Shown one piece after another: positions 43,943 through 52,389 of a stretch of 64,000 nucleotides of DNA. Source of the DNA: DATFVJ01 sp035517695 (GTDB lineage: Bacteria > Actinomycetota > Actinomycetes > Streptosporangiales > Streptosporangiaceae); NCBI GenBank assembly GCA_035517695.1, contig DATIYI010000082.1, positions 1 through 64,000 on the forward strand. Direction: 5' to 3'. Within the stretch, counting starts at the first letter, position 1. Each line of letters opens with the position of its first letter. The notes beneath the pieces were generated by a model. The model was not told the origin of the DNA. It saw only the letters and a program-made list of their open reading frames with translations, and did not search any database. The translations under genes were made by a program, and so were the position numbers.

Positions 43943-44062
43943 TCAACGAGCCGAAGCGTTGACGCCGTCGACAAGCTCGTCGACGAGTTCGATGACGAGC
44001 GCCGCTGCCAGCGTCCCGGCACCGATCAGCGCGGTTCGTGGCGTCGCCGTCCTCAGCTTCAC
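43943..44062 (-). CDS. 39-residue ORF with strong ribosome site, possibly a truncated membrane transporter
   Basis: A GTG at 44062 follows GGAAGGAGG, one of the best ribosome sites in the window. The product reads KLRTATPRTALIGAGTLAAA, then LVIELVDELVDGVNASAR and a stop. The helix with LVDELVDG resembles the first transmembrane segment of Fsr/MFS-type transporters, which normally continue for 380 residues, so this may be the surviving start of a broken gene. It could equally be a real small membrane protein. It converges with the helicase gene. Confidence 0.4.
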   Translation of the reverse strand: MKLRTATPRTALIGAGTLAAALVIELVDELVDGVNASAR

Positions 44063-44484
44063 GTTTCCTCCTTCCTCGTCTAACCGGACTGGCCAGACGG
44101 GGAAGGCGGCCCACGCACCGCGGGGTTAGGTCACAGTCAAAGGAATCCCATGGCGCCGATGTTATGGTGACGCGCAGGTCCGTCGCCACCAGGTATCGCG
44201 ATCAGCGGTCAGCCGGACTGCGGTGCAAGACCCGTGTCACTCCGCGCAACCGTTCAGTATCCTTCCGTGATCCTGCACGTGTCGGTCCCGCGTGCAGGAT
44301 GTTGTGCTGTGAGCAGTTCGGGCGCGGGCCATGGGAAGGTCAGCGCCGCGTCGCCTAGGCTGAGGTCACGCAGGTGCGTGAATGTGTTCTCGGGTACGTG
44401 TCTTGCTTCCACGCGTCTCGTGCACGCTAGCGGCCGCGGGCGCGCTGTTGCCCGAGGCTTTCGAACCAGCGACCAAGCGAGGGT
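44063..44484. other. spacer upstream of the MFS transporter
   Basis: About 420 bases between divergent reading frames. No gene was recognised. Both promoters should be here; no clear operator was seen. Confidence 0.4.
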
Positions 44485-46203
44485 ATGGTGACCGGCGCTC
44501 ACGCAGAGTGGCAAGCGAAGCAACGCCTTCATGACCTGGATCACGCTGGTCAGGATGCCGGCCGCGGCGAGGACCACGCGGCCAAGAAAACGCGCAACAA
44601 ATGGTGGACGCTGGTCGCGGTGTGCCTAGGCACCTTCATGCTGCTCCTTGACATCACGATCGTGAACGTCGCGCTGCCGGACATCCAGCAGGCACTGCAC
44701 TCGAGCTTCTCCGGCCTGCAATGGGTCGTGGATGCCTACGCACTGAGCCTTGCGGCCCTCCTGCTGACGGCCGGCAGCCTGGCCGACATGTACGGAAGAC
44801 GGCTCCTCTACATCATCGGCCTTGTCGTTTTCACCGGCTCGTCGCTGTTGTGCGGCGTGGCTACCAGCACCCTCATGCTCCAACTGTCCCGCGCGCTGCA
44901 AGGCGTCGGCGGGGCAGTGATGTTCTCCGTGTCGCTCGCCCTGCTCGCCGGCGCGTTCCGTGGCAAGGACAGGGGCGTCGCTTTTGGCGTCTGGGGTGCG
45001 ATCACCGGCCTGGCCGTGGCGATCGGGCCATTGCTTGGCGGCGTGCTGACATCCGGCCTGTCGTGGCGGTGGATTTTCTTCGTCAACCTCCCCATCGGGA
45101 TCCTGGCCATCGTCATCGTCGTACTCGAGGTCGCGGAGACACGCACGCCGCACGCCCGCAGGCCCGACTGGGCAGGTTTCGCGCTGTTCACGTTGGCACT
45201 GTCGAGCCTGGTCTACGCGTTGATCGAATCCAGCGAGCGGTCCTTCACCGACAGCGTGGTGATCGGCTGCCTGGCGGCCGCAGCGATATTGCTGCTTGCG
45301 TTCCTCGTGGTGGAGCGGCGGGGCAGCCATCCCATGTTCGACCTGAAGCTCTTCGCGCTGCCGACGTTCAGCGGCGGCTCGATCGCGGCATTCGGCCTCA
45401 GCGCCTCGATCTTCTCCGTCCTGCTGTACCTGGTGCTGTACCTGCAAGACATCCTCGGTTACAGCGCGCTGGCGACCGGCGTGCGATTGCTGGTGCTCTC
45501 CGGCGGAATCCTGGCGACATCCGCCATAGCTGGACGGTTGTCCTCGCGCGTCCCGGTGCGTCTGTTGATCGGGCCCGGCCTGCTCGTTGTCGGCGTGGGA
45601 CTTCTGCTGATGCGCGGACTCGACGTGGGTTCGTCCTGGACCCACGTCGTCCCCGGCCTTCTCGTGGCTGGCGCCGGTGTGGGCATGGTCAATCCGCCGC
45701 TCGCCTCGACCGCGGTGGGCGTGGTGAAACCGGAACGGTCAGGCATGGCTTCCGGCATCAACTCGACCTTCAGGCAGGTCGGAATCGCCACCGGCATAGC
45801 CCTGCTAGGGACCCTGTTCGCGAACAAGGTCACCAACGAGGTCCTTGTCAAGGTGGCGGCCGTGCCCGGGCTGTCCGCCCGCGGCCCGAAGATCGCCACT
45901 GCGGTGCGATCAGGAGACGCCAGGCAGGTGATCGGGCAACTGCCTGCCCCGGCAAAGGGCACCGTGGGAATGATCACCAAGGCCGCCTTTACCGCGGGCC
46001 TCGACAGGATCTTGCTCATCGCGGCGCTCATCGCGCTCGTATCGGGCGTACTTGCCCTCGCCACGATCCGAGGCAAGGACTTCGTCTCGCAGCAGGGCGG
46101 AGACCGCTTAGCCGATCAGCGGCGTGGGTTTGGGCGCGATGGCCGAGCCCGGGCCATGCCCGCGCCTGGCGGTGCCGGGCATACCGCCCGGGACTCACGG
46201 TAG
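44485..46203 (+). CDS. MFS drug:proton antiporter, 14-helix EmrB/QacA (DHA2) type
   Basis: A 572-residue efflux-type transporter with 14 predicted helices from about residue 40 to 530. Motif D1 is LDITIVNVALPDIQ in the first helix, motif A is GSLADMYGRRLL, and motif C is GVWGAITGLAVAIGPLLGG. The block WRWIFFVNLPIG is the DHA2 family hallmark. The N-terminal 38 residues are hydrophilic; the C-terminal 40 are basic. Substrates cannot be predicted. The ATG at 44485 has GAGGG close by. No adjacent TetR gene is intact. Confidence 0.92.
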   Translation: MVTGAHAEWQAKQRLHDLDHAGQDAGRGEDHAAKKTRNKWWTLVAVCLGTFMLLLDITIVNVALPDIQQALHSSFSGLQWVVDAYALSLAALLLTAGSLADMYGRRLLYIIGLVVFTGSSLLCGVATSTLMLQLSRALQGVGGAVMFSVSLALLAGAFRGKDRGVAFGVWGAITGLAVAIGPLLGGVLTSGLSWRWIFFVNLPIGILAIVIVVLEVAETRTPHARRPDWAGFALFTLALSSLVYALIESSERSFTDSVVIGCLAAAAILLLAFLVVERRGSHPMFDLKLFALPTFSGGSIAAFGLSASIFSVLLYLVLYLQDILGYSALATGVRLLVLSGGILATSAIAGRLSSRVPVRLLIGPGLLVVGVGLLLMRGLDVGSSWTHVVPGLLVAGAGVGMVNPPLASTAVGVVKPERSGMASGINSTFRQVGIATGIALLGTLFANKVTNEVLVKVAAVPGLSARGPKIATAVRSGDARQVIGQLPAPAKGTVGMITKAAFTAGLDRILLIAALIALVSGVLALATIRGKDFVSQQGGDRLADQRRGFGRDGRARAMPAPGGAGHTARDSR

Positions 46204-46205
46204 CG

Positions 46206-46405
46206 CTGCTCGTGGACGCGGAGCCGCCGGTGATCCGGGCGGCGTGACCGATCGGGCCGTCGCGGCCGGCGCCGCCGAGGTCTACCCGGCCGCCGACCAG
46301 CATGGCTGGCGCCTGGGGCGGATCCTTGACCCCTTCGGACACGACTGGGAGATCGGAAAGCCGCTCATCGCCTGGCCACCCGCAGCCGGTGGTCACGAGC
46401 TCTGA
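46206..46405 (+). pseudogene. VOC-fold gene fragment (PhnB/glyoxalase-like C-terminus)
   Basis: The sequence reads LLVDAEPPVIRAA in one frame. In the next it reads DRAVAAGAAEVYPAADQHGW and RLGRILDPFGHDWEIGKPL, ending in a stop at 46403. DPFGHxWEIGxPL is the C-terminal motif of VOC proteins. Only the last third remains and it carries a shift, so it is not functional. It begins directly after the transporter stop. Confidence 0.75.
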
Positions 46406-46510
46406 CGGCGAAGCCCCTAGCGCCGCGCGGGCACCAGCCTGATTGGCGTCTGGGCTAGCCTGACCTGGCACGTTAGTTCCAGATCCAGCTTTAGGCAGCG
46501 CAGGCATTGG

Positions 46511-47317
46511 GTGACTCCCCACCGTAGCGACCCGAAGCGCCGGGCCCCGGCGCTAGGCATCCGCGCGATCGTCGCTGCGGCGGCCCGCGCGGGGCGCCGC
46601 AGCTTTTGGCGGATTGTCGCCGTCGCGATCGTGGTGTCCACGGCGGCGGCGCTGCTTGAGACGGCTGCCCACGATCTGGTCGACCGGACGAACGTGCCGG
46701 CCGCCATCCTGGCTGATTTGGGCGCGTCGAGTGTCAGCGTCCTTGGCGTGGTGTTCCTGGCAGGATTTCTGAGCCGGCTGGTGGGCGAGGCAGAGAATCG
46801 TCAGGAGCATGCCTCTATCAGCGATGTACTGCGTAACCTGCCGTGGCGCCGCCTGATCTGCGCGGACCTAATGGTAGTCCTGCTGGTGGTCGTCGGGTTG
46901 ATCGCGCTGATCATCCCCGGACTGATAGCGCTCAACCTGCTGGCGGTCGTCGGCCCGGTGATCGAGATCGAGCACCGGCGGGTGTGCGACGCCCTGCGCC
47001 GGTCTGCCCACCTAGTCCGCAAGCACTTCTGGGGAGTTTTCCTGCTCGCGACGCTGCCCGTACTCATAGCCGGGGAACTGCCTGCCGCCGTCCCTCATTC
47101 AGCCGACCTTGGCAGAATCCTGGAGTTCCTGGCCATTCATGGAGTCGCGGAGGGCCTGATCGAAGCGGCTCTTGGCCTCGTGCTGGTAGAACTCTGCTAC
47201 CGGCTGATCGAGCTCGACCGAGCGACGCCTCCCGAGGCCAAGGCGGCGACGAAACCGGCACAGGAAACCGGTCACGATGACGGACCCAGCGCAATGGCCG
47301 GTCCGACATCGGCCTAG
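46511..47317 (+). CDS. multi-pass membrane protein of unknown function
   Basis: A 268-residue protein with about five hydrophobic segments (near 33-50, 70-88, 118-148, 170-190 and 205-232). The segments are separated by charged loops such as EAENRQEHASISDVLRNLPW. Long Val/Leu-rich helices with a central Pro-Gly (LIALIIPGLIALNLLAVVGPVI) and CDALRRSAHLVRKHFWGVF recall glycerophosphodiester-phosphodiesterase membrane-domain and DUF975-like proteins, but I cannot assign it. The GTG at 46511 has only a weak leader. Confidence 0.7.
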   Translation: MTPHRSDPKRRAPALGIRAIVAAAARAGRRSFWRIVAVAIVVSTAAALLETAAHDLVDRTNVPAAILADLGASSVSVLGVVFLAGFLSRLVGEAENRQEHASISDVLRNLPWRRLICADLMVVLLVVVGLIALIIPGLIALNLLAVVGPVIEIEHRRVCDALRRSAHLVRKHFWGVFLLATLPVLIAGELPAAVPHSADLGRILEFLAIHGVAEGLIEAALGLVLVELCYRLIELDRATPPEAKAATKPAQETGHDDGPSAMAGPTSA

Positions 47318-47427
47318 TCTCCCCCTTTTGGCAGCCCTTTCCGTCTCCCCTTCCTACACTCCCGTTCCTGGCTCCCGTTCCTGGCTCCCGCTCTGGCGTC
47401 GGGGACGGGGTTTCCGCCCCGGCGATG

Positions 47428-47526
47428 TCAGCGTCGCTCGACCACCCTGAACCGGTTGCCATCAGGGTCGCGGAAGGTGGCGGATGCGGTCCGGGGTCCG
47501 CCAGTGCGCGGAGCACGTAGGGTGGC
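47428..47526 (-). pseudogene. VOC-fold gene fragment (C-terminal strand)
   Basis: The minus strand ends in SATFRDPDGNRFRVVERR and a stop at 47428. DPDGNxFxVVE is the terminal metal-ligand strand of VOC proteins. Only about 30 codons are readable and no start exists, so it is a fossil unrelated to the neighbouring small membrane protein. Confidence 0.6.
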
Positions 47527-47558
47527 CGCAGGCAAGGCTCGCAAGGGGGAGGGTCGCA

Positions 47559-47720
47559 ATGGTTTGGATCACTAGTGGCGGCATCATCTACTTCGTGCTG
47601 CTCGTCACTCTCGGTATCATTTCGCTACGGAAGGGCCACTGGGTCATGTTCATCGTGGGCTTGTTCCTTCCGATCTTCTGGCTCATCGGCGCGTTGATGC
47701 CTCGAAGGGTGCTGCGCTGA
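47559..47720 (+). CDS. small two-helix membrane protein
   Basis: A 53-residue protein with two hydrophobic stretches (GGIIYFVLLVTLGII and WVMFIVGLFLPIFWLIGALM) joined by SLRKGH. The basic tail MPRRVLR suggests the C-terminus is cytoplasmic. The ATG at 47559 has GGGGGAGGG about six bases upstream, strong support for expression. Such small proteins are common in actinomycetes and their function is unknown. Confidence 0.75.
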   Translation: MVWITSGGIIYFVLLVTLGIISLRKGHWVMFIVGLFLPIFWLIGALMPRRVLR

Positions 47721-47722
47721 CA

Positions 47723-47923
47723 GCGATACCGAGCCGGCGGACCGCCGGACCACGTAACGAGATCGTGCACAGTCAGCGCCGCATCACCGCCGATACCGCG
47801 CTACGGCTCGCCCGCTACTTCGGTACCTCGGAGCGGTTCTGGATGAATCTGCGGGTTCGCTACGACCCTGAGGTCGAGAAGGATCGGCTCGCGGCCCTGC
47901 CCTCGATGACATTCGCCCAATAA
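47723..47923 (+). pseudogene. HigA-type antitoxin C-terminal fragment
   Basis: The frame reads RNEIVHSQRRITADTALRLA, then RYFGTSERFWMNLRVRYDPEVE and a stop at 47921. ITADTALRLxRYFGTSxxFWxNLQxxYD is the hallmark of HigA antitoxins (XRE family). The N-terminal helix-turn-helix is missing and no start codon fits. No HigB toxin frame was found next to it. Confidence 0.7.
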
Positions 47924-48001
47924 GCGCCGCGAGCTGACCGAACATACTGAGGCACAAATCGCCTCCCGGGCGAGGAAGTCTCTGGGTCAGCGCAGTCGTC
48001 T

Positions 48002-48050
48002 TGGAGCGGTTAAGGGGAACCGAAGTCCCACTGTCAGCTTGGGAATCTGT
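48002..48050 (-). repeat. diverged copy of the tRNA-Gly 3' half (candidate att site)
   Basis: From 48003 to 48049 the sequence matches the 3' half of the intact tRNA-Gly (52391-52437) at 41 of 47 positions by eye. A 20-base core is identical at 48026-48045 and 52414-52433. It runs from the CCA end to the anticodon arm and then diverges completely. The T-stem has mismatches, so it cannot be a working tRNA. Same orientation as the tRNA. Confidence 0.8.
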
Positions 48051-48744
48051 ACGGGCACGACCGTCATGGGGGTGAGCTGGCGGCCAGGGGTGGTCATGTG
48101 CAGCGCAGCCATTCGAGACGCGTCATGCGCAGGCCCGCACCGAACGGTGCCAGCCCTTACCGGGCCTGGCGAGCAAGGTCCGCCACCTGGGGCTGATCGC
48201 GCATCAGGACGCGCCAGTACACGGTGCCCTCGCCCAGCCCTCGCCCTCGCGCGGATCGGGCCGATCGCGCCGGCGATCGCCATCAGAACTGGCAATGTCA
48301 TCCGGTCTCCCGCTCGCCGAGACCACGCCGAGACCCTCGACAAGATAGCCAGGCGGGAGCTTAGGTCCGGCAGAAGGCGCAGTGAGCGCCATCGGGCACG
48401 GAAAGCGGAAAGTGCTTTTGATGATGATGCGGTCGTGCGGATTTATGCCGCTGCCCTTGCTTTATCGGGCCGCTGTCAGCGATTGCGGTCAAGATCATTC
48501 TGCGTATGGTACGGATCGTGGCTGCTCCGTCCTTAGGTCCCGAGCTGGCGGGTCGTGCGGCCCTGACCGCTCGGGCATCTTGCGGACAGGCTCAAATTAG
48601 GGAGGCGGCCTTGTCGGTCCGTAAGCGACCGCCCTGATGTGAAGTGGGCGCCTCCGGCAGATGCGGTTCCCGCGCGGGGACCTTGACGGCGTCGCCGCTA
48701 TCAGGACCTGCTCGGCTGGAGCCTCATCGGAAGGCGAGGGCGTG
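48051..48744. other. non-coding left part of the tRNA-Gly element
   Basis: About 690 bases without a recognised gene or RNA on either strand. Several open frames of 60-160 codons look compositional. The end contains the ribosome site GGAAGGCGAGGG of the next gene. Confidence 0.4.
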
Positions 48745-50271
48745 ATGAGGCTCGCTAGGCTGGGCCCTCCAGGCGACGGAGCTGAGGCCACTGCAATCTC
48801 CGGCCCGGCACCTGCGAAGGCCACGGGTCGGCTTCGGTCAAGAACGGCCGGGTGGCGCAGGTCTGCTCTCCTGGCTACGGCTGTCATGGTTGTGCTGGCC
48901 GGGTGCGGCGGCAGCGCTCAGCCATCGCCGGGTTCTGTACCGGCGTTCCCGGGCACTCCGGCAGGTGGCCAGGCGCGGTGGCTCTTCCACGCACTCGGAC
49001 GGCTACCGATTCCCGATGCCGCGATCCGCGCCCATTTCGCTCCGGCGTTTCTCGCCAAGGCGCCGCCAGCTTTCATCAACGCCAGGCTCGCCGGGGCCGG
49101 GCAGCTCCGCCTGGTGTCTGTCACGAGCACGCGGCCCAACTTCGTGGTGTTCGTCGTGTCGATCCGCGGGGCACAGCGGTTCCGCATCGCACTGCCGGTG
49201 GACACCTACGGCCGGATCGACAACATCGAGGCGCAGGAACTGGCGCCGACGGCGTCGCCCGCGAGCATGATCCCCACGCTGGCGCCGGGGTGGGTGGCTC
49301 AGCCGGTCACGTTCGAGGCGGGCGGGGTCACGATCTACGGGACATACACCCATCCCAGCAATGGAGCCGCTGGCGCGATCCCGGCTGCCGTGCTACTGGG
49401 AGGCAGCGGGACGGCGACCGACCGCAACGACAACGCCCCGGGCCAGCTGGACCGCAACCTGCTCAGGGTGGCGGCCAGCTGGCTGTCGGCCGACGGTGTG
49501 GCAAGCCTGCGCTACGACAAGCTGGGCAGCGGGCAGACCGGATGGGGCCGGTATGCCGCGCATCCCGGGCGGGCCGGGATCAGGCCCTACGAGCAAGAGG
49601 CCGTCGGCGCGCTAAACTTCCTGGCCGAGCAGCGGCAGACCGATCGAGCCCGGCTGGCGGTGTTCGGGCACAGCCTGGGCGGGATCTACGCGCTGCTGCT
49701 CGCCTCCGGGCTGGCCGGTCATGCGCCCAAGGTCCGCGCAGTCGGGCTGCTCGAGCCGGTTCCCATCCGATTCCTCGACGTGGTCGGGCAGTCGTCGATC
49801 GCGTCGCTCACGCGTGACGTCCAGAACGGTCAGATCAGCGCCGCCCAGGCGCACAGCCTCGGGCAGGCGATCGCCTGGGCGATCGCGTCGCTACGCCGCA
49901 CAGGCACCCTTCCGGCGCGCCTGCCCGATGGGGTGGCGGGCACGTTTGACCGCGACGGCATGGGCACGCCGCTGGAGCTCTCGCAGATCGACCGCTACGA
50001 CCCCGCCGTGGTTGCCGCCAAGCTTCCCGCGCACACAGCGGTACTGCTCACCTGCAGCAACGCCGACAACTATTTCGGATGCGCCCAGGTAAACCACCTC
50101 GCCGCAGGCCTGACGAAGGCCGCAGCCAGGCTCGACTACGTGCACCTCAACGGGGTCGACCACTTCCTCAAAGAAGACATCAGCAAAAACCCGGCGGACT
50201 TCAACGAGTCGCTTCCGTTCTCTGCCCAGCTGCGCGCCGCGCTGAAGACATTCCTGGCCAGCAACCTCTGA
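48745..50271 (+). CDS. alpha/beta-hydrolase lipoprotein
   Basis: A 508-residue exported lipoprotein. A basic N-terminus is followed by a hydrophobic segment ending in VLAGC, the lipobox. Residues about 60-180 form a DUF3887-like beta domain (FLAKAPPAFINARLAGAGQL, VSIRGAQRFRIALP). The hydrolase runs from about 190: oxyanion region LLGGSG, nucleophile in FGHSLGGIY, and catalytic histidine in LNGVDHFLKE. The substrate is not known; such enzymes are serine esterases. The ATG at 48745 follows GGCGAGGG. It lies alone in the tRNA-Gly element as cargo. Confidence 0.87.
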   Translation: MRLARLGPPGDGAEATAISGPAPAKATGRLRSRTAGWRRSALLATAVMVVLAGCGGSAQPSPGSVPAFPGTPAGGQARWLFHALGRLPIPDAAIRAHFAPAFLAKAPPAFINARLAGAGQLRLVSVTSTRPNFVVFVVSIRGAQRFRIALPVDTYGRIDNIEAQELAPTASPASMIPTLAPGWVAQPVTFEAGGVTIYGTYTHPSNGAAGAIPAAVLLGGSGTATDRNDNAPGQLDRNLLRVAASWLSADGVASLRYDKLGSGQTGWGRYAAHPGRAGIRPYEQEAVGALNFLAEQRQTDRARLAVFGHSLGGIYALLLASGLAGHAPKVRAVGLLEPVPIRFLDVVGQSSIASLTRDVQNGQISAAQAHSLGQAIAWAIASLRRTGTLPARLPDGVAGTFDRDGMGTPLELSQIDRYDPAVVAAKLPAHTAVLLTCSNADNYFGCAQVNHLAAGLTKAAARLDYVHLNGVDHFLKEDISKNPADFNESLPFSAQLRAALKTFLASNL

Positions 50272-50691
50272 GTGCGGAAATGAGCGTCGCCCGGCTGCCC
50301 GTGCGCTGGTCCTCCCCCCTCCCTCCTGATAGCTGCCCGCCCTTGGCCGTGGCCGCCGCGCCGAGGCTCGCGCAAGCGACCGCGCAGCGGCTTGGCCTTG
50401 ACTCGGAGGACTCGGCCGAGACAATCGTGCAGCGAGGAGGGCGGATCCCCTGCCTGCAAAGTGCCGTCATCGGACGGGGCAGCAGGCTTATCTGGGCAGT
50501 CGTGTGTCCGTGGATAGCCGTTGGCGGCCACCCGTGTCCCTGTCTAATCGCACGCTAATGGCACGTCGATCTTGCTGTGCGCACGAGTACCCGGCGGTGG
50601 AGGTGACGAGCCGGGGCGTGGAGTGGATGATGAGCTTCACCGGTCCCTGGCGTGCTGCCGGTCCTTTGACGCTGGCCGGTGGGGAGGCGTG
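50272..50691. other. spacer between two hydrolase genes of the element
   Basis: About 420 bases with no recognised gene. The final bases carry the GGGGAGG ribosome site of the dienelactone hydrolase. Confidence 0.4.
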
Positions 50692-51429
50692 ATGACCGAC
50701 GTGACGATTCCGTCCGCTCGTGGGCCGCTGCCTGCCTACCTTGCCGCTCCTTCCGGCCTGGGACCGTGGCCCGCGGTGGTGGTCATCCATGACGCCCTGG
50801 GCATGAGCCAGGACCTGCGTAATCAGGCCGATTGGCTGGCCAGCGAGGGCCTTCTCGCGGTCGCGCCGGATCTGTTTGCCGGGGGCGGCGGGACAATGCG
50901 ATGCCTGCGCGCCCTCAGCAATGACCTGCGTGCCCGAAGGGGCCGCGCGTTCGAAGACGTGGATGCGGTGCGGAACTGGCTGGCCGCCCGCGACGACTGC
51001 ACCGGCAAGATCGGCGTCATCGGCTTTTGCATCGGCGGCGGGTTCGCCCTGCTGCTCGCCCCCGGCCACGGGTTCTCAGCTTCCAGCGTGAACTACGGTG
51101 TCGGCGTGCCCAAGGACACCTACTCCCCAGCCGTCTTGACGGGCGCCTGTCCCATCGTCGGCAGCTACGGCGCCAACGACCGGGCCAACCGCGGAACCGC
51201 CGCCAAGCTCAGCCGCGTCCTGGACGAACTGGCGGTAGACCACGACGTTAAGGAGTACCCCGGCGCCGGGCACGCCTTCCTCAACGACCACGAGACCGCC
51301 GGTGACCGCTCGCCATTTCTATTCGTGGTGATGGGCGCCTTCGCCGGGGCGGCCAAGTATCACAAGCCGTCAGCCCAAGACGCGCGCCGCCGCATCACCG
51401 CGTTTTTCACCAAGCACCTGTCGCCCTAA
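50692..51429 (+). CDS. dienelactone hydrolase family protein
   Basis: A 245-residue alpha/beta-hydrolase of the carboxymethylenebutenolidase type. The nucleophile is the cysteine of GFCIGGGFALL, which is the DLH hallmark. The oxyanion block is VVIHDALGMSQDLRNQADWLA, the acid lies in YGANDRANRG, and the histidine in YPGAGHAFLND. Family members open dienelactones from chlorocatechol or act as general esterases; the present substrate is unknown. The ATG at 50692 follows GGGGAGG; an upstream extension of the frame is not conserved. It lies in the tRNA-Gly element, on the same strand as the lipoprotein hydrolase. Confidence 0.9.
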   Translation: MTDVTIPSARGPLPAYLAAPSGLGPWPAVVVIHDALGMSQDLRNQADWLASEGLLAVAPDLFAGGGGTMRCLRALSNDLRARRGRAFEDVDAVRNWLAARDDCTGKIGVIGFCIGGGFALLLAPGHGFSASSVNYGVGVPKDTYSPAVLTGACPIVGSYGANDRANRGTAAKLSRVLDELAVDHDVKEYPGAGHAFLNDHETAGDRSPFLFVVMGAFAGAAKYHKPSAQDARRRITAFFTKHLSP

Positions 51430-51530
51430 GAGGGCATCTGATCCACAGTGATGCCCGTCTGTCCGTGTGCTGGGAAATCCGTTAACGAGGTCCCACACTT
51501 TCGGGGTATGGCGTGCTAAAGATCGCCGTC

Positions 51531-52019
51531 ATGACTTCTCGCCGTGCGTACCGTAGCGATCTGTCCGATGCCCGCTGGGCGCTGATCGAGCCGATCTTGG
51601 CTGAGTGGCGGGCTGATGCCGGGCTGGGATTGGCCGGGCCCGTTCATGACTTACGGGAGATCGTCAACGCGATCTTGTATGTGAACCGGACCGGGATCGC
51701 CTGGGAATACCTGCCGCACGACTTCCCGCCGTACAAGACGGTCTACGACTATTACGCCAAGTGGGAAAAGGACGGCACCACCGAGGCGATCCACGATGAG
51801 TTGCGCCGCCGGGTGCGCAAGGCGGCGGGCCGCGGTGAGCAGCCGTCGGCGGCGCTCATCGACGCGCAGTCGATCCGGACCTCGGCCAATGTGGCGGCCG
51901 ATCGGGGCCTGGCCTCTGACCTGCCCCTCGCCGTCAGGCCCGCTGGGCTGGCAGAGGTCTCCAGGGTCAACGGTGCGCCGAAGACGCGTCCCGTGCAGCG
52001 GGATGCGGAGCACCGTTGA
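51531..52019 (+). pseudogene. truncated IS5-family transposase
   Basis: The N-terminal 125 codons match IS5-type transposases: YRSDLSDARWALIEPIL, IVNAILYVNRTGIAWEYLPHDFPPYKTVYDYY, and the first catalytic aspartate in ALIDAQSIRTSANVAADRG. After about 51905 the similarity ends and the frame continues into unrelated sequence up to 52019. The remaining DDE residues are gone. A GTG at 51513 may precede the ATG used here. It probably inserted into or beside the integrase gene. Confidence 0.8.
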
Positions 52020-52297
52020 GGCTGGAGCGGCGAGCCCAGACAATGCGCGGCGAGGGCCTGCATTTTCATGATCTGCGGCATACGGGCAACACGTTCGCGG
52101 CGTCCAGCGGCGCGGGGCTGCGTGATCTCATGGCGCGGATGGGCCACGACAGCGAGCGGGCGGCCATGATCTACCAGCACGAGGCGCGCGGCCCGGACCA
52201 GTCGATCACCCGCGCGATCGACTCCCACGTCCAGGCCGAACAGGCCAACGACGATGATGACGACGGCGAGGCCGGGACGCTCGCCCCGGTGGGCTAA
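52016..52297 (+). pseudogene. tyrosine recombinase (phage-type integrase), C-terminal fragment
   Basis: About 90 codons holding the end of the catalytic domain: LHFHDLRHTGNTFAA (His-x-x-Arg box), LMARMGHDSERAA (second histidine) and MIYQHEARG with the nucleophilic tyrosine. The N-terminal DNA-binding domain and the first catalytic arginine are missing. The acidic tail NDDDDDGEAG is unusual. It ends 92 bases from the tRNA-Gly 3' end, the normal place of an integrase that uses a tRNA site. Confidence 0.85.
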
Positions 52298-52389
52298 TGG
52301 CCCGTTAATTGGCCCGCAAGATCAAAGATGGGATGATAGCGATCGAGGCCCAGAGTCGAGACACACACTCTGACCTGCAGGAACGTAGC

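Noticed and set aside
44721..46247. 508-codon frame overlapping the MFS transporter on the same strand
   Set aside because: Arg/Gly-rich shadow frame; the transporter frame has all family motifs.
48002..48050. second tRNA-Gly gene
   Set aside because: Only the 3' half is present and the T-stem does not pair; it is an att-type remnant.
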